DNA from: Sphingomonas glacialis | GTDB taxonomy: Bacteria > Pseudomonadota > Alphaproteobacteria > Sphingomonadales > Sphingomonadaceae | Assembly: GCF_006439055.1 (NCBI RefSeq) | Contig: NZ_RCZC01000008.1 | Coordinates: 125,494-189,493, forward strand | Direction of reading: 5' to 3' | Length of the DNA stretch: 64,000 nt | Part shown: positions 1 to 8,987 of the stretch, in pieces | How the letters are laid out: each line of letters starts with the position of its first letter | How positions within the stretch are numbered: the stretch's first letter is position 1 | The notes under the pieces: generated by a model | What the model was told of the DNA's origin: nothing | What the model saw: only the letters and a program-made list of their open reading frames with translations | Database searches by the model: none | Made by a program: the position numbers and the translations under genes

Positions 1-24
1 CCCGGCGCGCCCTTGCGCGCCGGG
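1..24. repeat. GC-rich hairpin at window edge
   Basis: A perfect 10-bp stem of C and G with a CCTT loop. No T-run follows on either side, so it is not a clear intrinsic terminator. It may belong to the gene to the left of the window or be a repeat fragment. Confidence 0.4.
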
Positions 25-95
25 CGGGACCTCCCATCTCATTGGCCGGCCTGTCGCTCCCCTAGCGGCGACGGGCCGACAGGACGAAAGCCATC

Positions 96-1061
96 ATGAC
101 CACCCATCACACGCGCATGTTGATCCTCGGCTCGGGGCCCGCCGGCCTCTCCGCCGCCATTTACGGCGCGCGCGCCGGGATGAAGCCGATCCTCGTCCAG
201 GGCATCCAGCCCGGCGGGCAGCTGATGACGACGACCGATGTCGAGAATTATCCCGGCTTCGCCGACGTCATCCAGGGGCCGTGGCTGATGGAGCAGATGC
301 AGAAGCAGGCCGAGCATGTCGGCACGACGCTGATGTACGACACGATCGTCGCGGTCGACCTGTCGCAGCGCCCGTTCCGGCTGACCGGCGACAGCGGCGA
401 CGTCTATGAAGGCGAGGTGCTGATCATCGCGACGGGCGCGCAGGCCAAATGGCTCGGGCTCGACAGCGAGGAAGCGTTGAAGGGCAAGGGCGTCAGCGCC
501 TGCGCGACGTGCGACGGTTTCTTCTATCGCGGCAAGAAGGTCGCGGTGATCGGCGGCGGCAACACCGCGGTCGAGGAAGCGCTCTACCTCACCAACCATT
601 CGCCCGACGTGACGCTGATCCACCGCCGCGGCACGCTGCGGGCCGAGCGGATCCTCCAGGAGCGGCTGTTCGCGCACAAGGGCGTGACCGTCCTGTGGAA
701 CAAGGAAGTCGACCAGTTCGTCGATGGTGGCGGGAATGCCGGGCTCGTGGCGATCGACCTGATCGATACCGTCACGGGCGAAAAGTCGCGGCTCGACACC
801 GAGGGCGGCTTCGTCGCGATCGGGCATCATCCCGCGACCGAGCTGTTCCGCGGGCATTTGAAGCTCGACGAGGATCATTACCTTTGGGTCGAGACGGGCT
901 CGACGCGGACCAGCGTGCCGGGCGTCTTCGCGTGCGGCGACGTGATGGACAAGATCTACCGCCAGGCGGTGACCGCGGCTGGGACGGGCTGCATGGCGGC
1001 GCTCGATGCCGAGAAGTTCCTGGCCGAGGCCGAGTTCGAACTGGCCGAGGCGGCGGAATAA
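96..1061 (+). CDS. trxB: Thioredoxin-disulfide reductase
   Basis: NADPH-dependent flavoenzyme that reduces thioredoxin in the cytoplasm. The 321-aa length is normal for the low-molecular-weight bacterial family. An FAD-binding GSGPAGLSAA motif lies near residue 12, the redox-active CATC at residues 136-139, and a NADPH-binding GGGNTA motif near residue 153. The C-terminal GVFACGDVMD is the usual second FAD motif. The ATG at 96 is preceded by a modest AGGAC. The gene converges on the exosortase-associated hydrolase and is separated from it by a dyad repeat. A second flavoprotein with a CPIC motif lies at 46949-47854, but this one has all the features of true TrxB. Confidence 0.96.
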   Translation: MTTHHTRMLILGSGPAGLSAAIYGARAGMKPILVQGIQPGGQLMTTTDVENYPGFADVIQGPWLMEQMQKQAEHVGTTLMYDTIVAVDLSQRPFRLTGDSGDVYEGEVLIIATGAQAKWLGLDSEEALKGKGVSACATCDGFFYRGKKVAVIGGGNTAVEEALYLTNHSPDVTLIHRRGTLRAERILQERLFAHKGVTVLWNKEVDQFVDGGGNAGLVAIDLIDTVTGEKSRLDTEGGFVAIGHHPATELFRGHLKLDEDHYLWVETGSTRTSVPGVFACGDVMDKIYRQAVTAAGTGCMAALDAEKFLAEAEFELAEAAE

Positions 1062-1076
1062 GGTTCGTCCATTTTC

Positions 1077-1149
1077 GTCACCCCGGCCTCAGGATCTGAA
1101 CGGGCAACATGCGCGGCCCGGTGGAACCTGGGACAAGCCCGGGGTGACG
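1077..1149. repeat. REP-like inverted repeat
   Basis: TCACCCCGG at the left end is matched by CCGGGGTGA about 50 bases to the right. The element sits between the convergent trxB and hydrolase genes and could fold into a shared transcript end. Related CCCCGG/CCGGGG dyads occur near 41001-41100 and 58642-58736. Confidence 0.55.
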
Positions 1150-1170
1150 ATGTCGGGGGGCGACCCGAAT

Positions 1171-1938
1171 CTAGGCGCGCATCACTGCCGTGGCGATCTG
1201 CTCCTCCAGCCATGCTGCGTCGCTCTGATGCGCGAAACTGTGGCTGTCGGTGTCGCACATCGCGACCGGGCCATCCCAGCCTTCGCGAAACGCGATCGCG
1301 GTATTGTCGCGCGCCGCCAGCAGGATCGTCGTGTCGAGCCGGCTTGCCGACAAGGCCGCCGATAGCCGGTGCGCGAGGCTGTCGGGCTCCTCTGCCTGCG
1401 GCTGAGCAACCTTCGCCAACCCGCTGGCGAGCTTGCGTAAATCGACGCCGCCACGTGCCAGTCGCAGCCATTCGCGGGGTTCTTTCAGTTTCGCCGCATA
1501 GCGCGCGCGGATCGCGGCGGCGGGGGGCAGGTCGTCCTGCTGCTCGATCACCCAGGGGTTGGCGAGGATCAGCCGGTCGATCCCCGCGGTGGCGCCGAAC
1601 AGCGCGAGTGCGGTCGCAGCGTCGCAATTGCCGAACGCGACGAGCCGCTCGATCCCCGCCTCGGCGCTGAAGGTCGCCGCCGCGCAGCCGATATCGGGGC
1701 CCGACGACAGGAAACCGCCGTTCGTGCCCGTCGAATCGCCGATCCCGCGCCGGTCGAAGCGCAGCACCGGGATCCCGCGCGCGGCGAGCGACTGCGCGAG
1801 CAACGCCATGCCGCGATGCGCACCGATGCGGATCTCATTGCCGCCCGAGACGATCAGCAGGCCAGTTTTGCCCGATGCCGCATCGAGCGTCCCGTACAGC
1901 GTATCGCCGGCGCAGGCGAAGCGGATCACCCTTCGCAT
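1171..1938 (-). CDS. Hydrolase 1, exosortase A system-associated
   Basis: Alpha/beta-hydrolase-fold protein of 255 aa found almost only in XrtA/PEP-CTERM exopolysaccharide loci; its substrate is unknown. The segment GNCDAA sits where the nucleophile elbow GxSxG should be and carries Cys in place of Ser, as is usual for this family. A DRRGIGDS segment near residue 65 matches the oxyanion/lid region of the fold. The ATG at 1938 was chosen because the family fold begins with MRRVIRF. It overlaps the 3' end of hydrolase 2 by 13 bases, so the two are probably translated together. Identity comes from the fold and the neighbours. Confidence 0.85.
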   Translation of the reverse strand: MRRVIRFACAGDTLYGTLDAASGKTGLLIVSGGNEIRIGAHRGMALLAQSLAARGIPVLRFDRRGIGDSTGTNGGFLSSGPDIGCAAATFSAEAGIERLVAFGNCDAATALALFGATAGIDRLILANPWVIEQQDDLPPAAAIRARYAAKLKEPREWLRLARGGVDLRKLASGLAKVAQPQAEEPDSLAHRLSAALSASRLDTTILLAARDNTAIAFREGWDGPVAMCDTDSHSFAHQSDAAWLEEQIATAVMRA

Positions 1939-2690
1939 CGCGCGATCCAGTCGGCGATGTCGTCCGCCAGCAGCGCGGCGAGCGCGGGGTCGGTGTCGGG
2001 TTCGGCCCGGCGCCAGAGCGGTGTGCCGGCGACGTGGCGGTCGGCGGGCAGGGTGTCGGTCTCGAGCCGCACCGTGCGGACCACCCCGCCATTCTCGCGG
2101 CCCCACGGCTTCGAAAGCGGGAGCGCGGTCAGCAGATCTGGCGCGATGCGGTTCCCCGCAATCTCCACTGGTGCGTCGCCGTCCTGATACCATCGGTCGC
2201 CAAGAGGCGTTCCAGGCCGAGCGGCTTGCCGGATCCGCTTGAGGTCGCGCAGCAGGCTCGCACCATCTTGCGGCGCCAGCTGCCAGCGACCGTGCACCGC
2301 GGCCGTCCTGTCGAGCAGCGCGCCGCTGCGGATCGCCACGCTGTAGCAGCGGCGGGAAGTATCCGAATTCTGCTTCACCGCATCCGCGATACCATCGCTG
2401 AAATCGGGGAGGCCGCACTGCTCGAGCGGCACGCGACTTTCGCCCTGGCCCGGCACGTCCGGAAGCAGGCTGCCAATGCCGCGGCGCGCAAGCGCGCGAC
2501 AGATTGCCGCCGCAAGCGCGCGGACGCGATTAGCTTCCTCGAACAGTGGCAGGACGACCACCGCCACTGGCCCCATCGCCGGCCCGAAACGCAGCATGGC
2601 CTCGCGGCCGCGGCGCGTTTCGTACGAGCCGATCAAGCGGTTGCCGTCATCGCGGCGTCTTGGCCGCGGCGAAGCGGACGAGGCTGCCAT
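1926..2690 (-). CDS. Hydrolase 2, exosortase A system-associated
   Basis: Second alpha/beta-hydrolase-like protein of the XrtA cluster, lying between the acyl carrier protein and hydrolase 1. The core VVVLPLFEEANRVR followed by LLPDVPGQGES matches the early strands of the family. The usual nucleophile elbow is not recognisable: the equivalent stretch reads SVAIRSGALL, with no GxSxG. The start is uncertain. ATG at 2690 gives 254 aa, close to the usual length, but overlaps the acyl carrier gene by 44 bases. TTG at 2636 or ATG at 2597 would give shorter forms lacking part of the first strand. The role is probably in polysaccharide processing, inferred only from context. Confidence 0.75.
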   Translation of the reverse strand: MAASSASPRPRRRDDGNRLIGSYETRRGREAMLRFGPAMGPVAVVVLPLFEEANRVRALAAAICRALARRGIGSLLPDVPGQGESRVPLEQCGLPDFSDGIADAVKQNSDTSRRCYSVAIRSGALLDRTAAVHGRWQLAPQDGASLLRDLKRIRQAARPGTPLGDRWYQDGDAPVEIAGNRIAPDLLTALPLSKPWGRENGGVVRTVRLETDTLPADRHVAGTPLWRRAEPDTDPALAALLADDIADWIARCEG

Positions 2691-2919
2691 AGGTTTCGAG
2701 CATCTCGCCATCGACCTCGTCATCCTCGATCAGGATGCCGAGCCGCTCCTCGATCTCGGTCAACAGCCCCGCGACCGCCATCGAATCGAGCTCGGGCAAC
2801 GCACCGAACAGCGCGGTGTCGGCGGTGAGCGAAGCGGCGCGCGCCTCGCTCAGCCCCAGCACGTCGCGCAAGGTCGCGCGGACGGTCGAATCGATCTGGT
2901 CGTAATCATCTGGAAGCAC
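2647..2919 (-). CDS. Acyl carrier protein, exosortase A system-associated
   Basis: Small acidic 90-aa carrier protein. The phosphopantetheine attachment site is Ser46 in ELDSMAVAGL, followed by helix TEIEERLGI, the typical ACP helix II. It starts with GTG at 2919. It is the first gene of the leftward arm of the cluster, divergent from the AMP-dependent ligase gene, which probably loads an acyl or amino-acyl group onto it. Such ACP/ligase/PLP-decarboxylase sets are standard in XrtA loci. The group carried is not known. Confidence 0.88.
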   Translation of the reverse strand: MLPDDYDQIDSTVRATLRDVLGLSEARAASLTADTALFGALPELDSMAVAGLLTEIEERLGILIEDDEVDGEMLETYGSLVRFAAAKTPR

Positions 2920-3046
2920 AAGGAGCCCCGGTTCTAGCCGTTATGTTGCGCCGCGATAGAGACTGGGCCCGCTTATGCCAAGAGCGCGCCCCGTGCGGGC
3001 CCAGTGCCGGCTCTTCACAGGCAGGCCGCGTGCGCTATCAGGGGGC

Positions 3047-4546
3047 ATGTCCGTGCTCGACCCAATCCCTCGGCCCATCGATACGCTGCCCGGATGTGGG
3101 CGCGGCGACGCGGTGGCTTTGATCGACCGCGCGGGCAAGCTCGATTTCGACGGGCTGGAGCGGCTGACCGGCGAAGTGGCGGCATGGCTGGCGGCGCAAG
3201 GCTATGCGCCGGGCGCGAGGGTCGCGAGCTGGTTGCCCAAGACGCGGCTGGCGTGCGTGTTGCCGCTGGCGGCACCGCGGGCTGGGTTGGTGCATGTCCC
3301 GATCAACCCGATGCTCAAGCGCGCGCAGGTCGGTCATATCCTGGCCGACAGCGGTGCGTCTGCGCTGCTGACGCAGGCGGGCAGGCTTGAGACGCTGGAA
3401 AAGGGCGATATTCCAGATGGCTGCGTGAGCTTTCTGGAAGCGGATGTAAGTGCGGGTGATGCGCTGCCGCCGTCGTCCGGCGATCCCGATACGCTCGCCG
3501 CGATCCTCTATACGTCCGGATCGACCGGGCGTCCCAAGGGCGTGATGCTCAGCCACGCCAATCTGTGGCTCGGCGCGATCAGCGTGGCGCACTATCTCGC
3601 GCTGACGCCCGACGACCGCGTGCTCGGCGTGTTGCCGCTCAGTTTCGATTATGGCCAGAACCAGCTCTTCTCGACCTGGGCGGCGGGCGCGAGTTATGCG
3701 CCGCTCGACTATCTGACGGCGCGCGATGTCGTGAAGGCGGTCGAGCGCGTCGGCGCGACGACGCTGGCGGGGGTGCCGCCGTTATGGGTCCAGCTGCTCG
3801 AGAGCGAATGGCCGGATGCCGTGGCAAGCCGTTTGAAACGACTCACCAATTCGGGCGGGGCGTTGACCGCGCCACTCATTGCCGGGTTGCGGACGCGTTT
3901 CCCGCAGGCGGATCTGTACCCGATGTACGGGCTCACCGAGGCGTTCCGCTCGACCTATCTCGCGCCGGAACTGGTCGCCGCGCATCCCGATTCGATCGGC
4001 CGCGCGATTCCCTTTGCCGAGGTGATGGTGGTCCGCCCCGATGGGACGCAGGCCGGGGCGGACGATTCGGGTGAGCTCGTCCATGCCGGGCCGCTGGTGG
4101 CGCAGGGCTATTGGCGCGATGCCGAGCGGACCGCGCAGCGCTTCCGCCTCGCGCCGGCCTGGTCGGTATCGGGCGGGATGGCGGTGTGGTCAGGCGATAC
4201 CGTGGTGATGGACGGTGACGGGCTGCTCCGCTTCGTCGGGCGCGACGACGAGATGATCAAGAGCGCGGGCAACCGCATCAGCCCGACCGAAATCGAGGAG
4301 GCGGTGGTGGCCGGCGGCGAGACCGTCGAGGCGGTCGCGCTTGGCGTGCACGATCCGCGGCTTGGCCAGGCGATCGTCGTGGTGGCGCGCGGTGATGGCA
4401 CGCGCGAGGCCGAGCTGCGGGCGCGCTTGCGGCGCGATCTGCCGAGCTTTCAGCAGCCGCTGCGCTACGAATGGCGGACGGAACTACCACGCAACGCCAA
4501 TGGCAAGCTCGACCGGGCAGCGATCAAAGCGGATCTGACGTCATGA
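3047..4546 (+). CDS. Acyl-CoA ligase (AMP-forming), exosortase A system-associated
   Basis: ANL-superfamily adenylating enzyme of 499 aa. The P-loop-like core YTSGSTGRPKGV near residue 160, the YGLTEA segment, the hinge GRDDEMIKSAGNRISP and the C-terminal catalytic Lys in NANGKLDR are all present. It should adenylate a carboxylic acid and transfer it to CoA or to the neighbouring acyl carrier protein. The ATG at 3047 gives the family N terminus; an in-frame ATG 72 bases upstream only adds an Arg-rich, unconserved stretch. Its stop overlaps the next start by 4 bases. Confidence 0.9.
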   Translation: MSVLDPIPRPIDTLPGCGRGDAVALIDRAGKLDFDGLERLTGEVAAWLAAQGYAPGARVASWLPKTRLACVLPLAAPRAGLVHVPINPMLKRAQVGHILADSGASALLTQAGRLETLEKGDIPDGCVSFLEADVSAGDALPPSSGDPDTLAAILYTSGSTGRPKGVMLSHANLWLGAISVAHYLALTPDDRVLGVLPLSFDYGQNQLFSTWAAGASYAPLDYLTARDVVKAVERVGATTLAGVPPLWVQLLESEWPDAVASRLKRLTNSGGALTAPLIAGLRTRFPQADLYPMYGLTEAFRSTYLAPELVAAHPDSIGRAIPFAEVMVVRPDGTQAGADDSGELVHAGPLVAQGYWRDAERTAQRFRLAPAWSVSGGMAVWSGDTVVMDGDGLLRFVGRDDEMIKSAGNRISPTEIEEAVVAGGETVEAVALGVHDPRLGQAIVVVARGDGTREAELRARLRRDLPSFQQPLRYEWRTELPRNANGKLDRAAIKADLTS

Positions 4547-5769
4547 AACCGATGGGAACGATCCCTGCCGACTTTGCCGGGACTCCTTTGACCATAGCCG
4601 GGCGCAGCGCCGCGGATTGGGTCGCGACGGCGGGCGATACGCCGCTGTTCGTCTACGACATGGCGGCGGTCGAAGCGCGGATCGCGCGATTCCGCGCGGC
4701 CTTTGCCGGGATCGACCTGCACTATGCGATCAAGGCCAATCCGTTCGCGCCGTTGCTCGCGGCGATGGCGCCGCTGGTCGATGGCTTCGACATCGCCTCG
4801 GGCGGCGAACTGGCGATGGCGCTTGCGGCGGATAAACCGGCGCGCACGATCAGCTTCGCTGGCCCTGGCAAGCGCGACGACGAGCTCGCCGCGGCGATCG
4901 AGGCGGGCGTCACGATCAACCTCGAATCGGCGGGCGAGGCGACGCGCGCGCTCGGCATCGGCGATCGGCTCGGCGTCACGCCGCGGCTGGCGATTCGCGT
5001 CAATCCCGAGATCGAGTTGCGCGGATCGGGGATGCGGATGGGCGGCCGCGCCTCGCCGTTCGGGATCGACGCGGATCGTGCGGCGACAGTCGCGCGGGAT
5101 GTGATCGCGGCCGGCGCGGACTGGCGCGGGCTGCACATCTTCGCAGGATCGCAGGCGCTCGACGCCAGGGCGATCATCGAGACGCAGGCGGCGACGATGG
5201 CGCTGGCCGGGCGACTCGCCGAGGAGATCGGCGTCATGCCGCCCTTGGTCAATCTCGGCGGCGGATTCGGGATCCCGTATTTTCCGGGCGAGGTTCCGCT
5301 CGACATCGCCGTGATCGGCGAGGCGCTTTCGGAAACGCGCGCCAATCGAAGCGCCGCCTTGCGCGACACGCGCTTCGCGATCGAGCTCGGGCGCTGGCTG
5401 GTCGGCGAGGCGGGCGTCTATCTCACCCGCGTCGTCGACCGAAAGGAGAGCCGTGGCGAGACTTTCCTCGTCGTCGATGGCGGGCTGCATCACCAGCTCG
5501 CGGCGACCGGCAATCTCGGAACCGTGGTCAAGCGCAACTATCCCGTCAGCGTCGCCACCGCCGCCGCGGAGGCGCCGACCGAGACCCTCAGCGTCGTGGG
5601 GCCGCTGTGCACCCCGCTCGATCGCCTCGCCGACCGCGTCACACTGCCGGTCGCGCAAGTTGGTGATCTGGTTGCGGTTTTCATGGCCGGCGCCTACGGG
5701 GTGAGCGCGAGCCCGACGGCGTTTCTTGGGCATCCTATGCCGCTGGAAATCCTCGCACGGCATTCCTAA
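4543..5769 (+). CDS. PLP-dependent decarboxylase, exosortase A system-associated
   Basis: Fold-III PLP enzyme of 408 aa, related to diaminopimelate and ornithine decarboxylases. The PLP lysine is K64 in HYAIKANPF. Further landmarks are FDIASGGE, the glycine-rich NLGGGFGIPY and the C-terminal GPLCTPLD. It starts on an ATGA overlap with the ligase gene, indicating translational coupling. Together with the ligase and ACP it may supply an amino- or amine-derived decoration for the exopolysaccharide or for sorted proteins; the substrate cannot be read from sequence. Confidence 0.9.
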   Translation: MKPMGTIPADFAGTPLTIAGRSAADWVATAGDTPLFVYDMAAVEARIARFRAAFAGIDLHYAIKANPFAPLLAAMAPLVDGFDIASGGELAMALAADKPARTISFAGPGKRDDELAAAIEAGVTINLESAGEATRALGIGDRLGVTPRLAIRVNPEIELRGSGMRMGGRASPFGIDADRAATVARDVIAAGADWRGLHIFAGSQALDARAIIETQAATMALAGRLAEEIGVMPPLVNLGGGFGIPYFPGEVPLDIAVIGEALSETRANRSAALRDTRFAIELGRWLVGEAGVYLTRVVDRKESRGETFLVVDGGLHHQLAATGNLGTVVKRNYPVSVATAAAEAPTETLSVVGPLCTPLDRLADRVTLPVAQVGDLVAVFMAGAYGVSASPTAFLGHPMPLEILARHS

Positions 5770-5873
5770 CGGTATATTCACCCCTTCCGCATCATAGCAG
5801 TGGAATAGCCGTAGCTTGCTCGCCGGGGTCAGACGTGACGCGGGTCGGCAACACGAAGCGGCGGGAGGTATGC

Positions 5874-6518
5874 ATGCAGCGTTTTTCTAAGTCAGTTCGC
5901 GGGCTCTTGAGCGTCGGTACGAGTGCGCTCGCGCTCGCCGGCTGCACGACCGCGAGCCGTCCGGAACTGCCGCAGGCCGCTTTCGTCGCCGGGCAGGAAC
6001 AGCCGGGCGAGGAATATATCATCGGCCCGCTCGACCAGCTCAACATCTTCGTGTGGCGCAACCCCGAGCTCTCGTCGAAGGTGCAGGTCCGCCCCGACGG
6101 CCGGATCACCACACCGCTGATCAGCGACATGCCCGCGGTCGGCAAGACGCCGCGGATGCTCGCCGACGACATGAAGATCGCGCTCGGCGAATATATCAAG
6201 GACCCGATCGTCTCGGTCATCGTCGAGAATTTCAGCGGAACCTTCAGCCAGCAGATCCGCATCGTCGGGGCGACGGCGAAGCCCGCCTCGATCCCGTACC
6301 GCGCCAATATGACGCTGCTCGACGCGATGATTTCGGTCGGGGGCCTCAGCCAATATGCCGCGGGCAACCGCGCCAAGCTCGTCCGCTACAATCGCGAGAC
6401 CGGCAAGCAGGTCGAATACAATCTGAAGCTGTCGCGCCTGCTCAAGGATGGCGACAGCCGCGCGAACGTCCGGCTCGAACCCGGCGACGTGATCATCATC
6501 CCCGAGAGCATGTTCTAG
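5874..6518 (+). CDS. XrtA-associated polysaccharide export lipoprotein
   Basis: Wza/BexD-type outer-membrane polysaccharide export protein, 214 aa. A lipoprotein signal peptide ends in the lipobox LALAGC, with Cys24 as the lipidation site. The mature part starts EEYIIGPLDQLNIFVWRNPE, typical of the Poly_export domain, followed by a SLBB-like segment. The ATG at 5874 was preferred because it follows a GGGAGG ribosome site and begins the signal peptide. The gene opens the second half of the cluster after a 104-base gap that may hold its promoter. The chain-length gene follows after 13 bases. Confidence 0.92.
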   Translation: MQRFSKSVRGLLSVGTSALALAGCTTASRPELPQAAFVAGQEQPGEEYIIGPLDQLNIFVWRNPELSSKVQVRPDGRITTPLISDMPAVGKTPRMLADDMKIALGEYIKDPIVSVIVENFSGTFSQQIRIVGATAKPASIPYRANMTLLDAMISVGGLSQYAAGNRAKLVRYNRETGKQVEYNLKLSRLLKDGDSRANVRLEPGDVIIIPESMF

Positions 6519-6531
6519 GGGCCGTGGGGAG

Positions 6532-8055
6532 ATGAGTGGTTTCCTAACCGAAGTGCAGATCATCCTGCACACCATGTGGATGCGGCGCTGGATCGCGCTC
6601 GGCGTCGCCTGGGGTGTCGCGGTGCTCGGCTGGGCGGTCGTCGCGCAACTGCACAACAGCTACGAATCGCGTGCGCGCGTGTTCGTCCAGCTCAACACGA
6701 TCCTGCCGAGCGCGGTGGGGATCACCGCCGCCGACCAGCAGAAGGACGTCGATACGATCCGCCAGACGCTGACCTCGGCGGTCAACCTCGAAAAGGTCGT
6801 GCGTGGCACCGATCTCGCCAACACTGTGAAGACCGATCGCGACGTCGCCGATCGTGTCAGCACGCTGTCCAAGGCGATCAAGATCACCGCGCAGCAGGAC
6901 AATCTGTTCGAGATCGTCGCGAGCGCATCGAGCCCCAAGGTCGCCGCGCAGATCGTCCAGAAGCTGATCGACCTGTTCGTCGAGCAGAATCTGTCGGGTG
7001 ACCGCGACGAGACCAATTCGAGCCTCAAATTCCTCGATGCGCAGCTCGATCAGCGCCAGAAGCAGCTCGCCGATGCCGACGCCAAGCGCGCCGATTTCCA
7101 GAACCGCTATCTCGGCAGCCTGCCGGGGTCGGGTTCGTTGACCGACCGGATGGGCGCGGCGCGTTCGGCGATGGCGCAGGTCGACAGCGATCTTGCGGCG
7201 GCGCAATCGGCGCTGTCCGTCGTCAACGGCCAGATGGCGGGCACCCCGGCCAACATCCCTGGCATGGCGGGCAGTGCGGCAAGCGCCGGTCCCGCACGCG
7301 CACGGCTCAATGCGATCCAGGGCCAACTCGCCGATGCGCGCGCGCGCGGCTATACCGAGAACCACCCCGACGTAGTCGCGCTCCGCAGCCAGCTGGCTTC
7401 GGCACAGGCGGCGGCGCGGAGCGAACCGATGGTCGGCGGCGGTGGCGCCGCGGCGGCGTCGAACCCGGCCTATGTCGGGCTGCGCTCGATCCAGGCCGAC
7501 AAGCAGGCGCAGGTCGCAGCGCTGAGCGCCCGCAAGGCGCAGCTGCAGCACGATCTCGATGCGATCAACGGCAAGCTTGCCGGCGACCCGGCGGTCGCCG
7601 CGCAGCAGTCGCAGATCGACAACGATTATCAGGTGATGAAGGACGGCTACGCCAAGCTGCTCGCCGATCGCGAGGCGATCAAGCTGCGCGGCCAGGCACA
7701 GAGCCAGACCGATTCGATCAAGTTCAGCGTCATCGATCCGCCGACCGCGCCGCGCGTCCCCGCATCGCCGAACCGGCCGCTGCTGCTGACCGGCGTGCTG
7801 ATCGTCGCGCTGGGGGCGGGCGTGGCGGTCGCGTTCGGGCTGGCGCAGTTCAAGACGACCTTTGCGACCGCGGGTCGGCTCGAAAAGGCGACCGGGCTGC
7901 CGGTGCTGGGTTCGATCGGCGCGATCGTGACCAAGGCGGAGATTGCGCACCGGCGGCGGATGCTGGCCTATTTCGCCGGCGGGACAGGCGCGCTCGGCGC
8001 CGCTTATGTCGGGTTGCTCGGGGTCGAGATGCTTCAGCGGGGATTGGCGGCATGA
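6532..8055 (+). CDS. XrtA-associated polysaccharide chain-length determinant (Wzz/GumC-like)
   Basis: Inner-membrane polysaccharide co-polymerase of 507 aa that sets chain length and links polymerase to exporter. It has an N-terminal transmembrane helix at about residues 18-38, a long periplasmic coiled-coil region at about 160-370 and a second membrane helix near residue 415 after a Pro-rich PPTAPRVPASPNRP motif. A further hydrophobic stretch lies at the C terminus. The cytoplasmic kinase domain is a separate protein, encoded by the next gene, which overlaps this one by 4 bases. Confidence 0.92.
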   Translation: MSGFLTEVQIILHTMWMRRWIALGVAWGVAVLGWAVVAQLHNSYESRARVFVQLNTILPSAVGITAADQQKDVDTIRQTLTSAVNLEKVVRGTDLANTVKTDRDVADRVSTLSKAIKITAQQDNLFEIVASASSPKVAAQIVQKLIDLFVEQNLSGDRDETNSSLKFLDAQLDQRQKQLADADAKRADFQNRYLGSLPGSGSLTDRMGAARSAMAQVDSDLAAAQSALSVVNGQMAGTPANIPGMAGSAASAGPARARLNAIQGQLADARARGYTENHPDVVALRSQLASAQAAARSEPMVGGGGAAAASNPAYVGLRSIQADKQAQVAALSARKAQLQHDLDAINGKLAGDPAVAAQQSQIDNDYQVMKDGYAKLLADREAIKLRGQAQSQTDSIKFSVIDPPTAPRVPASPNRPLLLTGVLIVALGAGVAVAFGLAQFKTTFATAGRLEKATGLPVLGSIGAIVTKAEIAHRRRMLAYFAGGTGALGAAYVGLLGVEMLQRGLAA

Positions 8056-8987
8056 GCGATCCGACACCGCGCAAGCGTCCTTCGCTGCTCGAACAGGCGG
8101 CGAGCCGCTACGATTTCAACGACCGCATCCGTCCGCTCGACGACGTGCCGGAAGAGGCAACGGCGGAGGCGCCAACCGCCGCGCCGGTGGCCTCGCCCAA
8201 GCCTGAGGCGCGACCGGTCGCCAAGCCGCGAACGGTTCCGCGGCCGGGCAGCGAGGTCAAGATCGATCGCGCCTTGCTCGCCGAGCGCGGGATGCTCGTG
8301 CCCGGCGCGCCGATCGGTGCGCTGGTCGAGGAATTCCGGCTGGTGAAGCGCCAGTTGCTGACGACCGCGCGCGGCGTGCGCGTCCGCGCGGGCGATCTGT
8401 CGCGGACGATCCTCGTCACCTCGGCGCAGCCCGATGACGGCAAGACCTATTGCGCGCTCAACCTCGCCATTTCGATGGCGGCCGAGCGTGACCTCGAGAT
8501 CCTGCTGATCGACGCCGATTTCGCCAAGCCCGACGTGATGGCGCGGCTCGGGCTCAGCGAGGGGCGGGGGCTGCTCGATGCGCTCGCCGATCCGCAGGTC
8601 GAGCTCGAGAGCTGCATCGTGCGCACCGATATTCAGCATCTCAGCCTGTTGCCGTGCGGCACCAAGTCGAACGCCGATACCGAGCTCGTCGCGAGCGCGC
8701 GTACCGGCGAGCTGATCGCCGAACTGCTCGCCGCCGATCCGCGGCGCGTGCTGATCTTCGATTCGCCGCCGGTGCTCGCCGCATCGCCCGCCGCCGCGCT
8801 CGCGCATCATGCCGGGCAGGTGATGCTCGTCGTGCGCGCCGATCGCACCGGCGACGGCGAGCTGCGCGAAGCCGTCGATCTGCTCGACGGCTGCGAAGAC
8901 ATCCAACTTCTCCTCAACGCCGTATCGTTCGCTCCGGGGGGGCGACGGTTCGGCAGCTATTATGGACAACAGGAAGACGCGTCATGA
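8052..8987 (+). CDS. XrtA-associated tyrosine-protein kinase (CpsD/CapB-like)
   Basis: BY-kinase of 311 aa. The Walker A segment VTSAQPDDGKTYCALN, the Walker A' LLIDADFAKPDV and the Walker B-like LIFDSPPVL are all visible. The N-terminal ~90 residues are Ala/Pro-rich and probably flexible. The C-terminal YYGQQ gives two candidate autophosphorylation tyrosines, fewer than in classical BY-kinases. It is predicted to regulate polymer assembly through the chain-length protein encoded just upstream. The start overlaps that gene by 4 bases, and the stop overlaps the next start. Confidence 0.92.
   Translation: MSDPTPRKRPSLLEQAASRYDFNDRIRPLDDVPEEATAEAPTAAPVASPKPEARPVAKPRTVPRPGSEVKIDRALLAERGMLVPGAPIGALVEEFRLVKRQLLTTARGVRVRAGDLSRTILVTSAQPDDGKTYCALNLAISMAAERDLEILLIDADFAKPDVMARLGLSEGRGLLDALADPQVELESCIVRTDIQHLSLLPCGTKSNADTELVASARTGELIAELLAADPRRVLIFDSPPVLAASPAAALAHHAGQVMLVVRADRTGDGELREAVDLLDGCEDIQLLLNAVSFAPGGRRFGSYYGQQEDAS

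Noticed and set aside
1..24. Terminator of an upstream gene
   Set aside because: The stem is strong, but no T-run follows on either strand within the window.
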